Positions 12,386-23,626 of a DNA stretch of 64,000 nt are shown here, one piece after another. The stretch spans positions 65,611,421-65,675,420 of the forward strand of contig CM060966.1 in assembly GCA_030765045.1 (NCBI GenBank), written 5' to 3'. The DNA comes from Tenodera sinensis. Its lineage: Eukaryota > Arthropoda > Insecta > Mantodea > Mantidae. Each line of letters begins with the position of its first letter. Position 1 is the stretch's first letter. The position numbers were made by a program, and so were the translations under genes. Under the pieces are notes generated by a model. That model had not been told where the DNA came from. It worked only from the letters and a program-made list of their open reading frames with translations, and made no database searches.

Positions 12386-14055
12386 CTAGAAGGCAAAATA
12401 ATAAACATTTACAATAATGCCAAGTGCTACAACATAATCTAACTTTTTTTTAATTTTGTTGACATCAAAGCTAACTTTTCTAGAAATAGTAGACAGTTTC
12501 CTTTTATTTGTTTTGGAATCTGTACCATTGTTCACCATTTTGCAATAATTGTTCATTAAAATATTTACACACACCCAAATAATTTTTTCCCAGATATCTT
12601 TACTGGAATGCTGAGAACAAAATTCCTCCAAAATCAAATCCTCGAGAGACCAGATTTGTGCGCAAATCAACTTAAGTGCAGTGATTCTTAGGTTTTTGAG
12701 TCTCAAAAACATAGCAGCGTTTTCGTTAGCTAAGAGATTCTGCATGAGCACATATGTAAGTATAGAACACAACTTTTAGAGGCAGTTCCTGAGGATATTT
12801 TAATCCTCCCCTATCTATTTTCTGTATTAAAGAGTGTTCTTTGCCAAATGCTAACTCTCTGTTTAGCACCAAAAATTCAGAACAACTGTCACATGACACA
12901 TCTTAGTTTTCTGGAAACAGAATAGCAACAGTAACCAGAAATATAAGTCAGCACTGGCAAATGTGATTCACTGCTTTTTAAATCCTTTTCCGACATACTT
13001 ATATGACTAAACATTGTGACTCCTGCATCATCTTTGTTAAACAGTTCATCCATGTCAACATCATCTAGTTTCCTAATTATCAATTTGTTTGTGCTACCTT
13101 GCTGCAATGAAAGCTCCAATAAACTTGACCATCTTAGCTTCTCCTCAGCTTCAAAAATTTGCCTAACTGAAATGTAATATTGACATCCCAATAATCATCT
13201 GTAAAATCCAAATCTTGCTTCCAGGGCATCTGTTTGGAATTTTCCAGGCAAGAGATAAGTCATCTTGAGTTCAGCTAGGCAATAGTCAGTTAACTCCAAC
13301 AATCCATATGTAGTTAATTTAAGAGCAGAATGAGTCTCTTTTGTAAGTGTACCACAGGTTAAGTTCATATTATCCCAGTAATCAAGCCATAAGAGGAATT
13401 GTTTCAAGAAACTTCTTCGCTCATCAGTTGGGCTGCATCTCCTCTTTCAATTGCACACCTTTCAATGGTGTTTTCACATATACAAAGCCATAAAGCTTTA
13501 AAACTCAAACCATAGCCAAATTTCAATAATTTATGACTCTCAGACTCAAACAGACTTCTCAGAGCAGGAAATGAAGCATAGTTTGTGGTGTTAAGATTAT
13601 AAAAATCTGGATAAACAAATGTGCAACCATCATTCTTTAAATTTATCCAGTTGTTCCTGATACACTTATATATATGAACTGTATCAATTAAGAAAAATAA
13701 TAGCCTAACTAGCTCAGCAGGGTGAGGATATACAATGCTCAACCGAGGAGGATCTGCAAAATGAGATACAGCTTTCTTGTGAATTCAATTGTTGTCAGTA
13801 ATGATACAAATTACCTTTAGGTGTAAATTTTCCAACCCAATCACAACATTTCTTACTAAATCATACAATTTTTCCCCTGACATTTTGTTTACTGGCACAA
13901 TTTTAACCACATCCTCAAATGTGGAGATGACACTCTGAATCATGAGCACATTCGCTGTTGTTGCAAGTATGGTAGTGTCATGTGCAATGCCAACAACATT
14001 ACCTCCTTTATAATCCATGAATTGCTTTAGGTGTATTTCATCCAATATTAGAATC
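12386..14055 (-). pseudogene. P-element/THAP9-type transposase relic, catalytic and C-terminal part
   Basis: Minus-strand pieces in family order. At 14055-13785: LILDEIHLKQFMDYKGGNVV, then VVKIVPVNKMSGEKLYDLV and ICIITDNN. An in-frame TGA at 13785-13787 is followed in the same frame by HKKAVSHFADPPRLSIVYPH and FLIDTVHIYKCIRNNWINL (to 13404). A 1-base frameshift near 13410 leads to FLKQFLLWLDYWD and FQTDALEARFGFYR (13195). Then come GCQYYISVRQIFEAEEKLRW and YISGYCCYSVSRKL (to 12889), and a C-terminal piece at 12772-12386. The Asp residues of LDE and TDN are candidate RNase-H-like catalytic residues (inference). Known role: P/THAP9 transposases cut and paste DNA. It is broken by one stop, at least two frameshifts and the family B insertion at 14056. 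Confidence 0.78.
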
Positions 14056-14259
14056 AGTACCTGGGCGACCGAGCTTCGCTCGGCGTTTTTCGCCTCTGTT
14101 TTTATGGGAGAAGATACTTATTTAGACAAACCTGAAAGGCAAAACGTTAACTAAATAAAACTACTTGTCGCAATTGTTAAGAGTAATGTCCGAGATACAA
14201 GAGATATACAAATACATAAAAATATTGCATAAACACCATCATTTCAGCTGTAAAACGTG

Positions 14260-14720
14260 TACTGCTGAAAGCAGGCCTCCCCCATAGATATCCACCCAGT
14301 TTGAGGTTTTCGTCGAGCATTTGTTCCATTATGGTGTTCAGTTCTTTGCTGCTGTGATTGACTTCAGGACGTTAACACGTTGGCCAAGGTCCTTCATACT
14401 TCCATCGAGTTCTTCCATGGCTTCCTTAACCCCGGCCAGTCGCTCGTTATGTAGTATTCTTCGATAGACCTGTCTTCATATTGGAATTCCCGTCTTCATC
14501 TTTTCCGTTTCGGAGTTTACATTTTCAATTTGCCTTCCATTTTTGTTCCCATATTTTCTATTCCGTAGTTTACATTTTTCCAATCCGGTTTTCATATTTG
14601 TTTCCTCTGCCGCATTCCGGAATTCATTTCATTTCCCATTACGTCCATCTTGGCTAACATTTGTTTCATCAACTGTTCCATATCGTGCTTTTCGTCGCAC
14701 TCCGGACACCAATTGTGATT
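14260..14720 (-). pseudogene. Coiled-coil, possibly gag-like, coding remnant in family B
   Basis: The minus strand of this stretch, better preserved in the copy at 56010-56490, encodes a heptad-like charged sequence: DMEQLKQILAKMDIMGSEMN, MENMESEMDKIETKMEAKLK, AMEELDGKMRDIGQRVNALE. Stops and frameshifts interrupt it in both copies. Similar coiled-coil N-termini occur in some insect retroelement gag proteins (recalled, not searched). It could instead be a fragment of a captured gene. Confidence 0.45.
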
Positions 14721-15699
14721 ACTTCACTTTTTTAACTATTTCTTTATTTTTTATTAAAACACCGGAACGACACTAAGCAAAAGCAATGTTGAAGAATAAC
14801 AAATACTACAGAAAGAAAAGGTGGTTGATAAAGCCATGTGAATGTACTACGCATTTATGTTTCAAACATATAGAAAAGTGTATGAATTGTTCATAATTGT
14901 TCGTCGAAGCGGGAGCAGTGAAAGAAATGTGATTGTGTTTTACTAAAGAAAAATGAGTAGAAAAACCGTGTGAATGTTATACGTTGCACTTATATTTCAA
15001 GTGTATGGAAAAATGTATGGATTGTTTGCAGAAGAAGTAGTAGTATGTTAGGAAAAAGCAAAGGGAGTAGAAAAAACCATGTGAACGTAATACATTGCGT
15101 GGTAAAATGGATTGCATAAAAACCTTAGCCATGAAAAAAAATTAGATATGTCACTTTCCATGGCGATCGGTCAACCTGTTTTGGATTTTAATCACTCTTC
15201 AACATAAGATATGTATAGGCCTTGGTATGTATGAAGTTGATAAACCATAGGGAATAACATGTGAATTGTTACGTAAAACAAAAGTGAGTAGAGAAAGTAG
15301 TATGAATGTAATACGTTGTATTTGTTTCAAACATATAGCAAATTGTATGAATTATATGTTGAAGGGCAAATAGCGAAAGAAGACTGATTGTGTCTCGTAA
15401 AGGAAGAATTAGCAGAGGAAATCGTGTGAATGTAATACGCTGCATTTATATTTCAATCCTAGAATATTATATGAATTGTATGTTGAAGTGCAAACACAGA
15501 ATACATGAATGCGCTACGTAAAAGAAAAGCGAGTAGAAAACCATTTAAAAGTAATATATTGTGTAGTAAAATTGTTACCATAAAAACCATCCATGAAAAA
15601 AATACATACACGTGCCGAATTTCGCGGTGATCGGTTAAGCGGTTTTCGAGATTAAGAGTTAGATATATACAAACATTCAAGTTGTATAGATGATATGAA

Positions 15700-17860
15700 T
15701 TGTTTGTAGAAGAGTGAGTGGAGAAAGACATGTGAAGGTGTTTCCTAAAAGTGAGTAGAGTAAACACTGTGAATGTCACATACAGCATTTCTATGTCAAA
15801 TATGCACAAAATTGTATGACTTATTTCTAGAAGAGTAAGTAGAGAAACAGTTATGAGTGTGTTACCCAAAAGCAAGTAGAGAAAACAGTATGAATGCAAT
15901 ACGTAGCATTTCTAATTCAAACATGCACGAAATTGTATGACTTATTTGTTGAAGAGTGAGTAGAGAGAGATGTGAATGTGTTACCTAAGAGTGAGTAGAG
16001 AAAACAGTATGAGTATAATATGTAGCATTTCTATCTCAAACATACAGAAAATTGCATGATTTCTTTATAGAAGAGTATAGAAAGAGATGTGAACGTGATA
16101 CCTAATTGTGAAAGGAGAAAACAGTGTGAAAGTAATACATTTCTATTTAAAATATACACAACATGGCATGACTAATCTTAAAAGGGGGGATAAAAGTGTT
16201 TTATTGGTGCAAAATCACGTTTTTATGGAAAATTGTTTATAGAAGGGTGAGTAGAGAATGAGATGTAAATGTGATACCTAAAAGTAAGTAGAAAAACCAC
16301 TGTGAATGTAATATGCAGCATCTCTATTTCAAACATACAGAAAATTGCATAACTTATTTGTAGAAGAGTGAGTAGAGAAAGAGGTGTGAATGTATCACGT
16401 AATAGTGAGAGGAGAAAACAGTGTGAATGTAATAGCACTTGTGTTTCAAACATACAGAACATGGTTTGACTTATTTTAAACGTGGGGATAAAAGTGTTTT
16501 TGGTGCAAAATCACGTTTTTTATGGAAAATTGTTTTTAGAAGACTGAGTAGAGAAACAGATGTGAATGTGTTACCCAAAAGTGTGTAGAGAAACCGCTGT
16601 GAAAGTAATATGCAACATCTCTATTTCAAACATACAGAAAATTGCATGACTTATTTGTACAAGAGTGAGTAAAGAAAGAGATGTGAATGTGTTACCTAAT
16701 AGTGAGAGGAGAAAACAGTATGAATGTAATAGCATATCTACTTAAAACATACAGAACATGGTATGACTAATTTTAAAAGTGGGGATAAAAATGTTTTTTG
16801 GTGCAAAATCACGTTTTTATGGAAAATTATTTATAGAAGGGTGAGTAGAGAAGGAGACGTAAATGTGATACCTAAAAGTACAGAAACCACTGTGAATGTA
16901 ATATGCAACATCTCTATTTCAAACATACAGAAAATTGCATGACTTATTTGTAGAAGAGTGAGTAGAGAAAGAGGTGTGAATGCATAACGTAATATTGAGA
17001 GGAGAAAACAGTGTGAATGTAATAGCACTTCTGTTTCAAACATACAGAACATGGTTTGACTTATTTTAAAAGTGGTGATAAAAGTTGTTTTCGGTGCAAA
17101 ATCACGCTTTTTGTGGAAAATTGTTTACAGAAGAGTGAGTAGTGAAAGAGATGTGAATGTGATACCTAAAAGTGAGAGGAGAAAACTGTGAATGTAATAG
17201 CACTTCTGTTTCAAACATACAGAACATGGTATGACTTATTTTAAAAGTGGGGATAAAAGTGTTTTTGGTGCAAAATCACGTTTTTTATGGAAAATTGTTT
17301 ATAGAAGACTGAGTAGAGAAACAGATGTGAATGTGGTACCTAAAAGTGAGTAGAGAAACCACTGTGAATGTAATATGCAACATTTCTGTTTCAAACATAC
17401 AGATAATTGCATGACTTATTTGTAGAAGAGTGAGTAGAGAAAGAGGTGTGAATGTATCACCTAATAGTGAGAGGAGAAAACAGTGTGAATGTAACAGCAC
17501 TTCTATTTAAAACATATAGAACATGGTTTGACTTATTTTAAAAGTGGGGATAAAAGTGTTTTTCGGTGCAAAATCACACTTTTTATGGAAAATTGTTTAC
17601 AGAAGAGTGAGTAGAGAAAGAGATGTGAATGTGTTACCTAAAAGTGAGAGAAGAAAACAGTGTGAATGTAATAGCACTTCTGTTTCAAACATACAGAACA
17701 TGGTATGACTTATTTTAAAAGTGAGGATAAAATGTTTTTGGTGCAAAATCATGTTTTTTTATGGAAAATTGTTTATAGAAGACTGAGTAGAGAAAGAGAT
17801 GTGAATGTGTTACCCAAAAGTGAGTAGAGAAAACACTGAATGTAATATGCATGTATACAA
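15700..17860. repeat. Degenerate tandem array inside family B (about 175 and 297 bp spacings)
   Basis: The words TATGGAAAATTGTTTATAGA, GAGTGAGTAGAGAAAGAG, TGTGAATGT and CAAACATACAGAA recur. The GGAAAATTGTTT word recurs near 16228, 16526, 16820, 17115, 17288, 17588 and 17763, giving spacings of about 297 and 175 bases. Open frames on the minus strand (for example 16223-16462 and 17285-17500) repeat because of the array and are not genes. Confidence 0.8.
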
Positions 17861-18080
17861 AAATTTAAGCAAATCTTTAGATCCGTTTCTGAAATACGGG
17901 GAATATATATACAAGAATTGCACTGTAGAAGCGGGAATAAAAAAATGTTATTTTTTATGTAAAATTGCGTTTTTTCGGGAATTACACCTATATAGATGAA
18001 CTTAAAAGGCAAAACTCTATCTGAATACAAAATTTGATCAAAATCGTTTGAGCCGTTTCCAAGTTGCGCGGAATAAATAA

Positions 18081-18083
<3 letters not shown>

Positions 18084-18165
<82 letters not shown>
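18084..18165. repeat. (TA)n microsatellite
   Basis: About 40 TA units at the right edge of the family B insertion, next to the THAP transposase frame. Confidence 0.97.
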
Positions 18166-18169
<4 letters not shown>

Positions 18170-18179
18170 ACAATTGCTC

Positions 18180-19026
18180 GTTTAAATATATAAGATAATG
18201 CGTTCATGATCCTGAAAGCTTTGTACTTTTTCCTTTATGTAAGATAAGAAATCTTCACTTCTAGGATCAACATTCCACAAATCCTTTTAATAGTGTTTGG
18301 GTGAGGTAGAATAACAGCGCCAGAACTTCTTAAGAATTTATAAGCATAAGGAGATATGTACAATAATAGTGAAGCTAATACCAATACTTGTGAATCAAAT
18401 CTGTGTCTTTAAGTTGGAGTTACACATAACTGAAGCTGTGATTTTAGGAATTCAACAGTTTTCCCCTTCTTATCTCCACAATTCAAGTTGTCTGTAAGTT
18501 CTGTGATTACATCAACACAGTGCTGATTGTCAGCTCCTTTTGACAGAAAACTTTCACAAATTTTCATAACATTTTCTACTTCATGAATAGAAAACAGAGC
18601 CTTTGGTGCCTTTTTGGAATTGATTTCATGACCTCTTACAAAGAAACTAACACTCAAATTTCTATTAATCACTATATACAAGATATCATGTGGAATTTTT
18701 TCACAATCTATGTACATTAAAATAACACAATATTCTTTAACAATAACTGACCATTTTTCACCAATGCTTATATTATTTAGACAATCTACTAACTCTTTAA
18801 ATGTTTTAAAGGAATGTTTATTGTTAAATTCACTCAATGTCTGTAAACTATTGTCAATAGCTGCCTGTAAACTTCTTGCTTCTTCTTTTTCTTTCTTTTC
18901 TGATGGAAATGCTCGATGGGATGTGGAAGTTTTGCTCAAGTATGCTGGGCAGTTTGGAAGCTTGCGTGGTACTGTATTTTTAACTGGGGCTTGCCGAGTG
19001 GTGCAGAGTCTTTCCAGTTTTGGAAT
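18180..19026 (-). pseudogene. P-element/THAP9-type transposase relic, middle part
   Basis: A long minus-strand frame from about 19026 to 18410 begins after a possible AG acceptor (19027-19028). It reads KNTVPRKLPNCPAYLS, a charged stretch KKEKEEARSLQ, FKTFKELVDCLNN, VIINRNLSV-type residues and FLKSQLQLC. The next minus-strand bases read FDSQVLVLASLLYISPYAYK and LRSSGAVILPHPNTIKRIC, strongly reminiscent of the THAP-transposase region before the catalytic domain. After a 1-base shift near 18270 comes NVDPRSEDFLSYIKEKVQSF, and the frame ends at the TA array. It would continue into 14055-13785 if family B were absent. Confidence 0.75.
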
Positions 19027-19199
19027 CTACAGCTTTTGATTCCCACAGAATATCTGTTTCCATAAAATGCAAATGCCAGATCTGCACAACAGCAATAAAT
19101 AGCATTACCACTCAAGTACCTATATATATTAATTACTAGACGCATTATTTTTGGGATCAGCTGTATTGTGTTGAAAACATTGTTCTAAGCAATCATTAG

Positions 19200-19468
19200 C
19201 ATGAGCGTCGGTAGACTCTTTTCCAGGGGGGGGGGGGGGGGGCCACATGTTGGAAGTTTGCAATCAGATATTATTAATTCATCATTTTATGGTCGAAATT
19301 TATATTTGTTGCAGTTAACCGTATTGATTTGTGCTAAATAACAATTGTCCTAAATTAAAATAATAGTTTAATAGTCAATAATTGATTGCACATTAAGTTC
19401 AGCAACTTCCAAGGGGGGGGGGGGGGCCGCGGCCCCCTTTGCCCCCCCCCCCGTTCGCGACGCCCATG
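19200..19468 (+). mobile_element. Short poly-G MITE, copy 2 (269 bp, hAT-type duplication)
   Basis: The ends are CATGAGCGTCGG (19200 inward) and CATGGGCGTCGCGAAC (19468 inward on minus), with G/C homopolymer runs next to each end. Perfect 8-bp direct repeats ATCATTAG flank it (19192-19199 and 19469-19476). The size, inverted ends and duplication indicate a small non-autonomous hAT-type element. It is related to 10612-10878. Confidence 0.88.
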
Positions 19469-19476
19469 ATCATTAG

Positions 19477-19799
19477 GTAAAATTAATGAAGAAGCAGACT
19501 GAGGGAGTCACATTCAGAATGCAGTAAAACAAATGCTCAACAATGGTAATATGTACCTGATTTAATATAACTGTATATAGTTTCTGAATGGGAGGGATAA
19601 GCTAACCTAAGTGTTATGTAAGAATGGACTTTCTTTTCAGCAATTGTTTAATTCATTTAATGTGAATGAGACAAAGAGAAAAACGCAATGAACGCTTAGG
19701 CCAAGCAATGCCTCTATACAATGAAATGAAAGATTTTGACTTGCAACCAACATTCAAATTAAAACCCAGTATTCTATTTATTTATGCGAACAAACTTAC
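19477..19799. other. No feature recognised
   Basis: AT-rich sequence, within what would be an intron of the THAP transposase. No motif seen. Confidence 0.5.
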
Positions 19800-19950
19800 T
19801 GTTGGTGTTTTTAAACACACTAGCCGTGCGTGGGCAAAGTTTGAGAGGTAGAACTGGAACTTAAAAATTCAACGCCACAACTGGGATTTGAACCACAGAC
19901 CTTCCGCTTACCGGGCGGACGCTCTAACCACTGAGCTATTGTAACAAACT
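19800..19950 (-). mobile_element. tRNA-derived SINE-like element
   Basis: On the minus strand from about 19946: an A box TAGCTCAGTGGTTAGAGCG, an anticodon-arm-like segment CCCGGTAAGCGG, and a B box GGTTCAAATCCC near 19877. It is followed by a short body ending near CTCTCAAACTTTGCCCAC. The head resembles a tRNA but lacks a matched acceptor stem, so a SINE or tRNA pseudogene is more likely than a working tRNA gene. Confidence 0.72.
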
Positions 19951-22463
19951 GCCAGAATGGCATTAAATTCTCAAACCAGTTCGTATTTCTCCTGGTACAT
20001 ACCATTATTTTTAAGAAATAAATATGTTTTCATCAAAAAGGAATAATTATTTATTGAACAAACATGTCACGTTTCTTAAAGAAGTGAAAACAAGTATGTA
20101 AACTCTTTTACTTGGCTGCAGTGTAAAATAAAGCAATCTAAACACTGCATAGTGATGAATTAGTTAGCACAAGAAAGCAAATCAATGTTCTTTTAATGAG
20201 TTTGAGATTGGGAGATAATTTTTATTCACCAGCTTGGGAAAAACTGATACCCACCAAAGAATTTTTCTCTGGATAGTTTACAGTTCCTAATTTGCTACAT
20301 ATAAATTAATCTTACATAGTAAAAGCAAAGTATTTAAATGAAACAGGTAAGATGCTGACTATCAGTTCTAATGTTCGGCAACTATTAACAAGCTATAAAT
20401 TTCTTCTTGTGAACAATTCACAAGAGCTCCACTGGTTCAAAATATTTATTATGTGAAACTTGACCCACAATATAGAAATGTCATTTTTGTAGTTTTTCTT
20501 TTTTTATTTCTTCTTTTAGAAAGCTCAATGTTTAAACTATCATATTCCATTTTAATTTTGCTTGTTACTAAGTCAATGGGTCATGTGATTGTGTCTGTGT
20601 GCAGGGGGCATGGTTCTATTTAATGCAATTATGTACCTAACTCACTAAATGTTAAGTTTTATCCCGTAAGGCTGAAATTTGTGCAATATATCACAAGACA
20701 GAAAAAACTTTTACATGAAAATTTGTTGGTAATATTTGCCTCAATTATGAACATTTCAATAAAACTTAAATTTTTTATTACCAGCAACAATATGACAACA
20801 GTCACATCAATGTATTTTGCTGATCTTTAAATGTTAAATAAATCAATTTCAATATGCAAGTCTAAATTTTCAAATTCTTATAAGATGCTAATGTATAATT
20901 TATTTATTGCTTATACATACAATAAACATTCATAAAAGAAATTCTGAGCAAAAAAAAAAAAGGGGTTTTGAGAGACGTACAGAGTGTTATGAGTTATGAT
21001 AGAAGGGTGCTAAAACCACTAGCAGCAGACTAAAACTGGTAAAACTTTCAGCAGAACAGAAGAAGAGGGCTGCAGAGGGTCCAATGTATTCAGCAGAGCA
21101 GTTTTGAGCTAAGCAAATTTTAAAAAAATTTTAAAAAACAAATTGACTAAATGTTTAAAGCTCATTTTCTCAAAAAACTATTTTTACAGCATTTTCAGTG
21201 TACAAACTGTACTACACCATGAGGTTTTCAAAGAATTCTTTAAAACTTCCATAGTGAAAAAATACATAATAAACCCACAAGGCACTAATGTATAGTTATT
21301 TTCAGCAAGAAGTGTAAAAAGAATACAGACTGGAAACTTTTAAGAACATTAAGAACTATGGCAAAATAGAATGTGATTATTGCCACTATTTGCATTAAAT
21401 CTGTATTAGATAATCAATGTACCTCCCAAGTGCTTGAACCTAGGTATGTATCAAAATTCAATATATATATATAGCGTAATACTTTAAAAAAAGAAATTAG
21501 TAATTCTTAAGTAATTGCTCCCCATATAACATGTAAAGATTTAATGTCATATCAAGTAATAGGTAAATTATTTTTCAAGGATAGGTAGGTACCTATATTC
21601 TATAACAGTAGTACTTTGCAAATTTCTATCTCTTTACGCAGTCCCTCTTACATTATGCATTACATTAAAAACCATGGCGACATAGTCACAATGGATGTAT
21701 GTTTTAGTTATAGGTGTGTGGTAGTTGTGAGTTATTCATACTGCTTAGTATGCTTTTAGTTCCTAAGTGCACAGTTTTCTAAGAATGCTGCTTCTTTGTA
21801 CTCCATTTGCTGACTGTAGCTTAAACAACCTTACCATAGAATGTAATCCTATAATCTTTCGTGCAAATAAATGTGAATGTTTTTTGCATTTTCTACTGTA
21901 ATCAATACTGAAGTAATGGTTTAGACCCATTTTGTGGCACTGCAAAATAATCAGTTTATATTACCAATTGTTGCTGGTGGATTCATAGCTTGACTAAGGT
22001 AGCAATATCAAAAAAAATTTAACATGAATATTCTCACTATATTTCACGTATGTATGTTCAGGAATCATTAAGACTATAGGTAACAGCAGAAAAGTGCATA
22101 AATCCAGTTATTTTCATGATTAAAGTCAGCTATCCTGAACAGACACAGACTTACCTAACCTATACCTGCATGCATTTTCTGTTGCCAGAAGTTAATAATA
22201 ATGCTCATATGATTATTTTATTTATTAGAAAATTATACTCCTGACATGTTTTATACGAGGCATAATGTTATTCTCAGTACAGCACTACATAAACATACAC
22301 AAGATCGTTTGTGATCGTTTCAAATGCATTGTAACACAGAAAGCATTGCGTTACATAACCTTAACTTATCCAGCAGTTCTAACTGATTTCTGTGTAAAAT
22401 GTAACTAAACATTAATTAAAAATATTTATTATATTAAAATGTAATACTAGTAGTAATACTCAC
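19951..22463. other. No gene recognised (putative intron of the THAP transposase)
   Basis: AT-rich with scattered short A and T runs (for example 20951-20960) and a short TA run at 21462. The second half of the THAP domain (Cys-x2-His-Phe) should be encoded between 22463 and 19027 on the minus strand; I could not locate it. No repeat family member is evident. Confidence 0.45.
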
Positions 22464-22616
22464 CACTGAATTTTTAGTCGACTCAAAGTGATCTCTCTTG
22501 ATTGCTCTTAACCATTTCGTTCTCAGAGCTTCACTTTTGGGGAACATAAAGGCATGCACCTTGTTCTTAGTATTGTAATTCCCTCTAGAATTAGTGACAC
22601 AGCATTTCAGAACCAT
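22464..22616 (-). pseudogene. THAP-domain first exon of the P-element-type transposase relic
   Basis: Translation from ATG at 22616 gives MVLKCCVTNSRGNY, then KVHAFMFPKSEALRTKWLRA and IKRDHFESTKN: the first half of a C2CH THAP domain, with the conserved FPK and the Trp of KWL. The exon would end at 22464, followed by a good donor GTGAGT (22463-22458). The second zinc ligand expected in the CC-x3-C pattern is Ser (TCT), not Cys. That is one base from TGT, so zinc binding is probably lost. Known role: THAP domains bind DNA ends in P-element-type transposases. It lies 65 bp from the hAT element starting at 22681. Confidence 0.75.
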
Positions 22617-23142
22617 TATGGGATTCTATAAACAACAGTTCACGTGCACTTTTATTTGCTTTTCACACATTCTTCTTAACTAGGGTTACCAGATCACCCG
22701 TTTTTACCGGGGGCCACCCGTTTTTCAGACCTTCCCCCGACCCCCCGTTCAGTTTTCGAATATTTTGCGAAAACACCCGTTTTTTGGTTAGCAGTAAAAT
22801 TATATTATTTGTTTATCACTTCAATTCATTCTGAAAATGAATTCACACGCTGCGCCTTTAGCAATTGGTTTGTGTGCACTCTAGTGGGTCTTTGCTGAAC
22901 TCTGCTTAAAGTTTACCGCATCTGTACGCCACACCACTTTCTCTTCTGTATTTGTGTACTGTCAAGGTAAGTAGAATAGAAAGAAGGTAGGCCACTCGGG
23001 CAGAATTGCTGCCATTGGTTACAAGCAACATACGTCACATGGTTTTCTGCCCTTTCATACAAACTAGCGGCAGTGCTCTGTAAAACAGAATAAACTTCTA
23101 CAACAGTTTTGTTCTCTCCTTCGATGTGCAGAATTTGCTTTT

Positions 23143-23179
<37 letters not shown>

Positions 23180-23626
23180 ATTACACTGTGTACAAACCGT
23201 AAGTACCCTTCTAACAATGGATGTTCACTTGAAATCCACTTTCAATTGCTATCTGAACTGCGAGTGCTCTCCTCCAACCATTTTGTTCCTTTAAAGGTAA
23301 AGGAAATTATTTGTAAATGTCATGATGAAAATTTATAGTGTTAACATAGTTATTGACGATTCTGTACTCTTTGATGAAATAAGTGCTTTAACAACTTATC
23401 ACAAAATGAACTCTGCAACATTGGAAGGAAAAACTGTTGCCGAGAAATGGTACGAATATATGCATAATAATGATGAATGTATAGAATTGTGGAAAGTAGT
23501 ACAGTACTATTTTGCTATACCTGCACATAATGCAGCTGTAGAGAGAATATTTTCTCTGCTAAATGTTCAGTGGACAGATGATCAAAATAAGCTCACTGCC
23601 GAAAATGTAAAGTTAATGTTGATCAT

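Larger units (their letters stand above)
14056..18066. mobile_element. Interspersed repeat family B, long copy, inserted in the THAP transposase
   Basis: It starts AGTACCTGGGCGACCGAG with a small hairpin CCGAGCTTCGCTCGG, exactly like the copy starting at 55918. It ends near an ATCAAAATCGTTTGAGCCG segment followed by AAATAAATAAATA and a TA array. Its removal would join two halves of the THAP transposase frame, so it is an insertion. The interior has a gag-like coiled-coil remnant (14260-14720, minus strand) and a degenerate tandem array (15700-17860). Several segments (for example GTGATCGGTTAAGCGG at 15630) resemble conserved 3' tails of other repeats. No transposase or reverse transcriptase was seen, so the class is unknown. 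Confidence 0.7.

Noticed and set aside
16223..17500. Family of similar small minus-strand proteins (FETEMLLHSHCFLLSLL-type)
   Set aside because: They repeat because they lie in a tandem array, have no start context and contain frequent stops between units.
14056..18066. Family B as a Helitron, because of the CCGAGCTTCGCTCGG hairpin near one end
   Set aside because: Reading the other strand, the bases after the hairpin end in GGTACT, not in a shared CTRR followed by T, and the two copies differ there. No TC start was found at the other end.
22913..23146. Minus-strand frame (NKTVVEVYSVLQSTAASLYE) as part of a second transposase in the outer hAT
   Set aside because: It vaguely resembles a hAT middle segment but is on the opposite strand to the C-terminal domain, is short and has no supporting neighbours.
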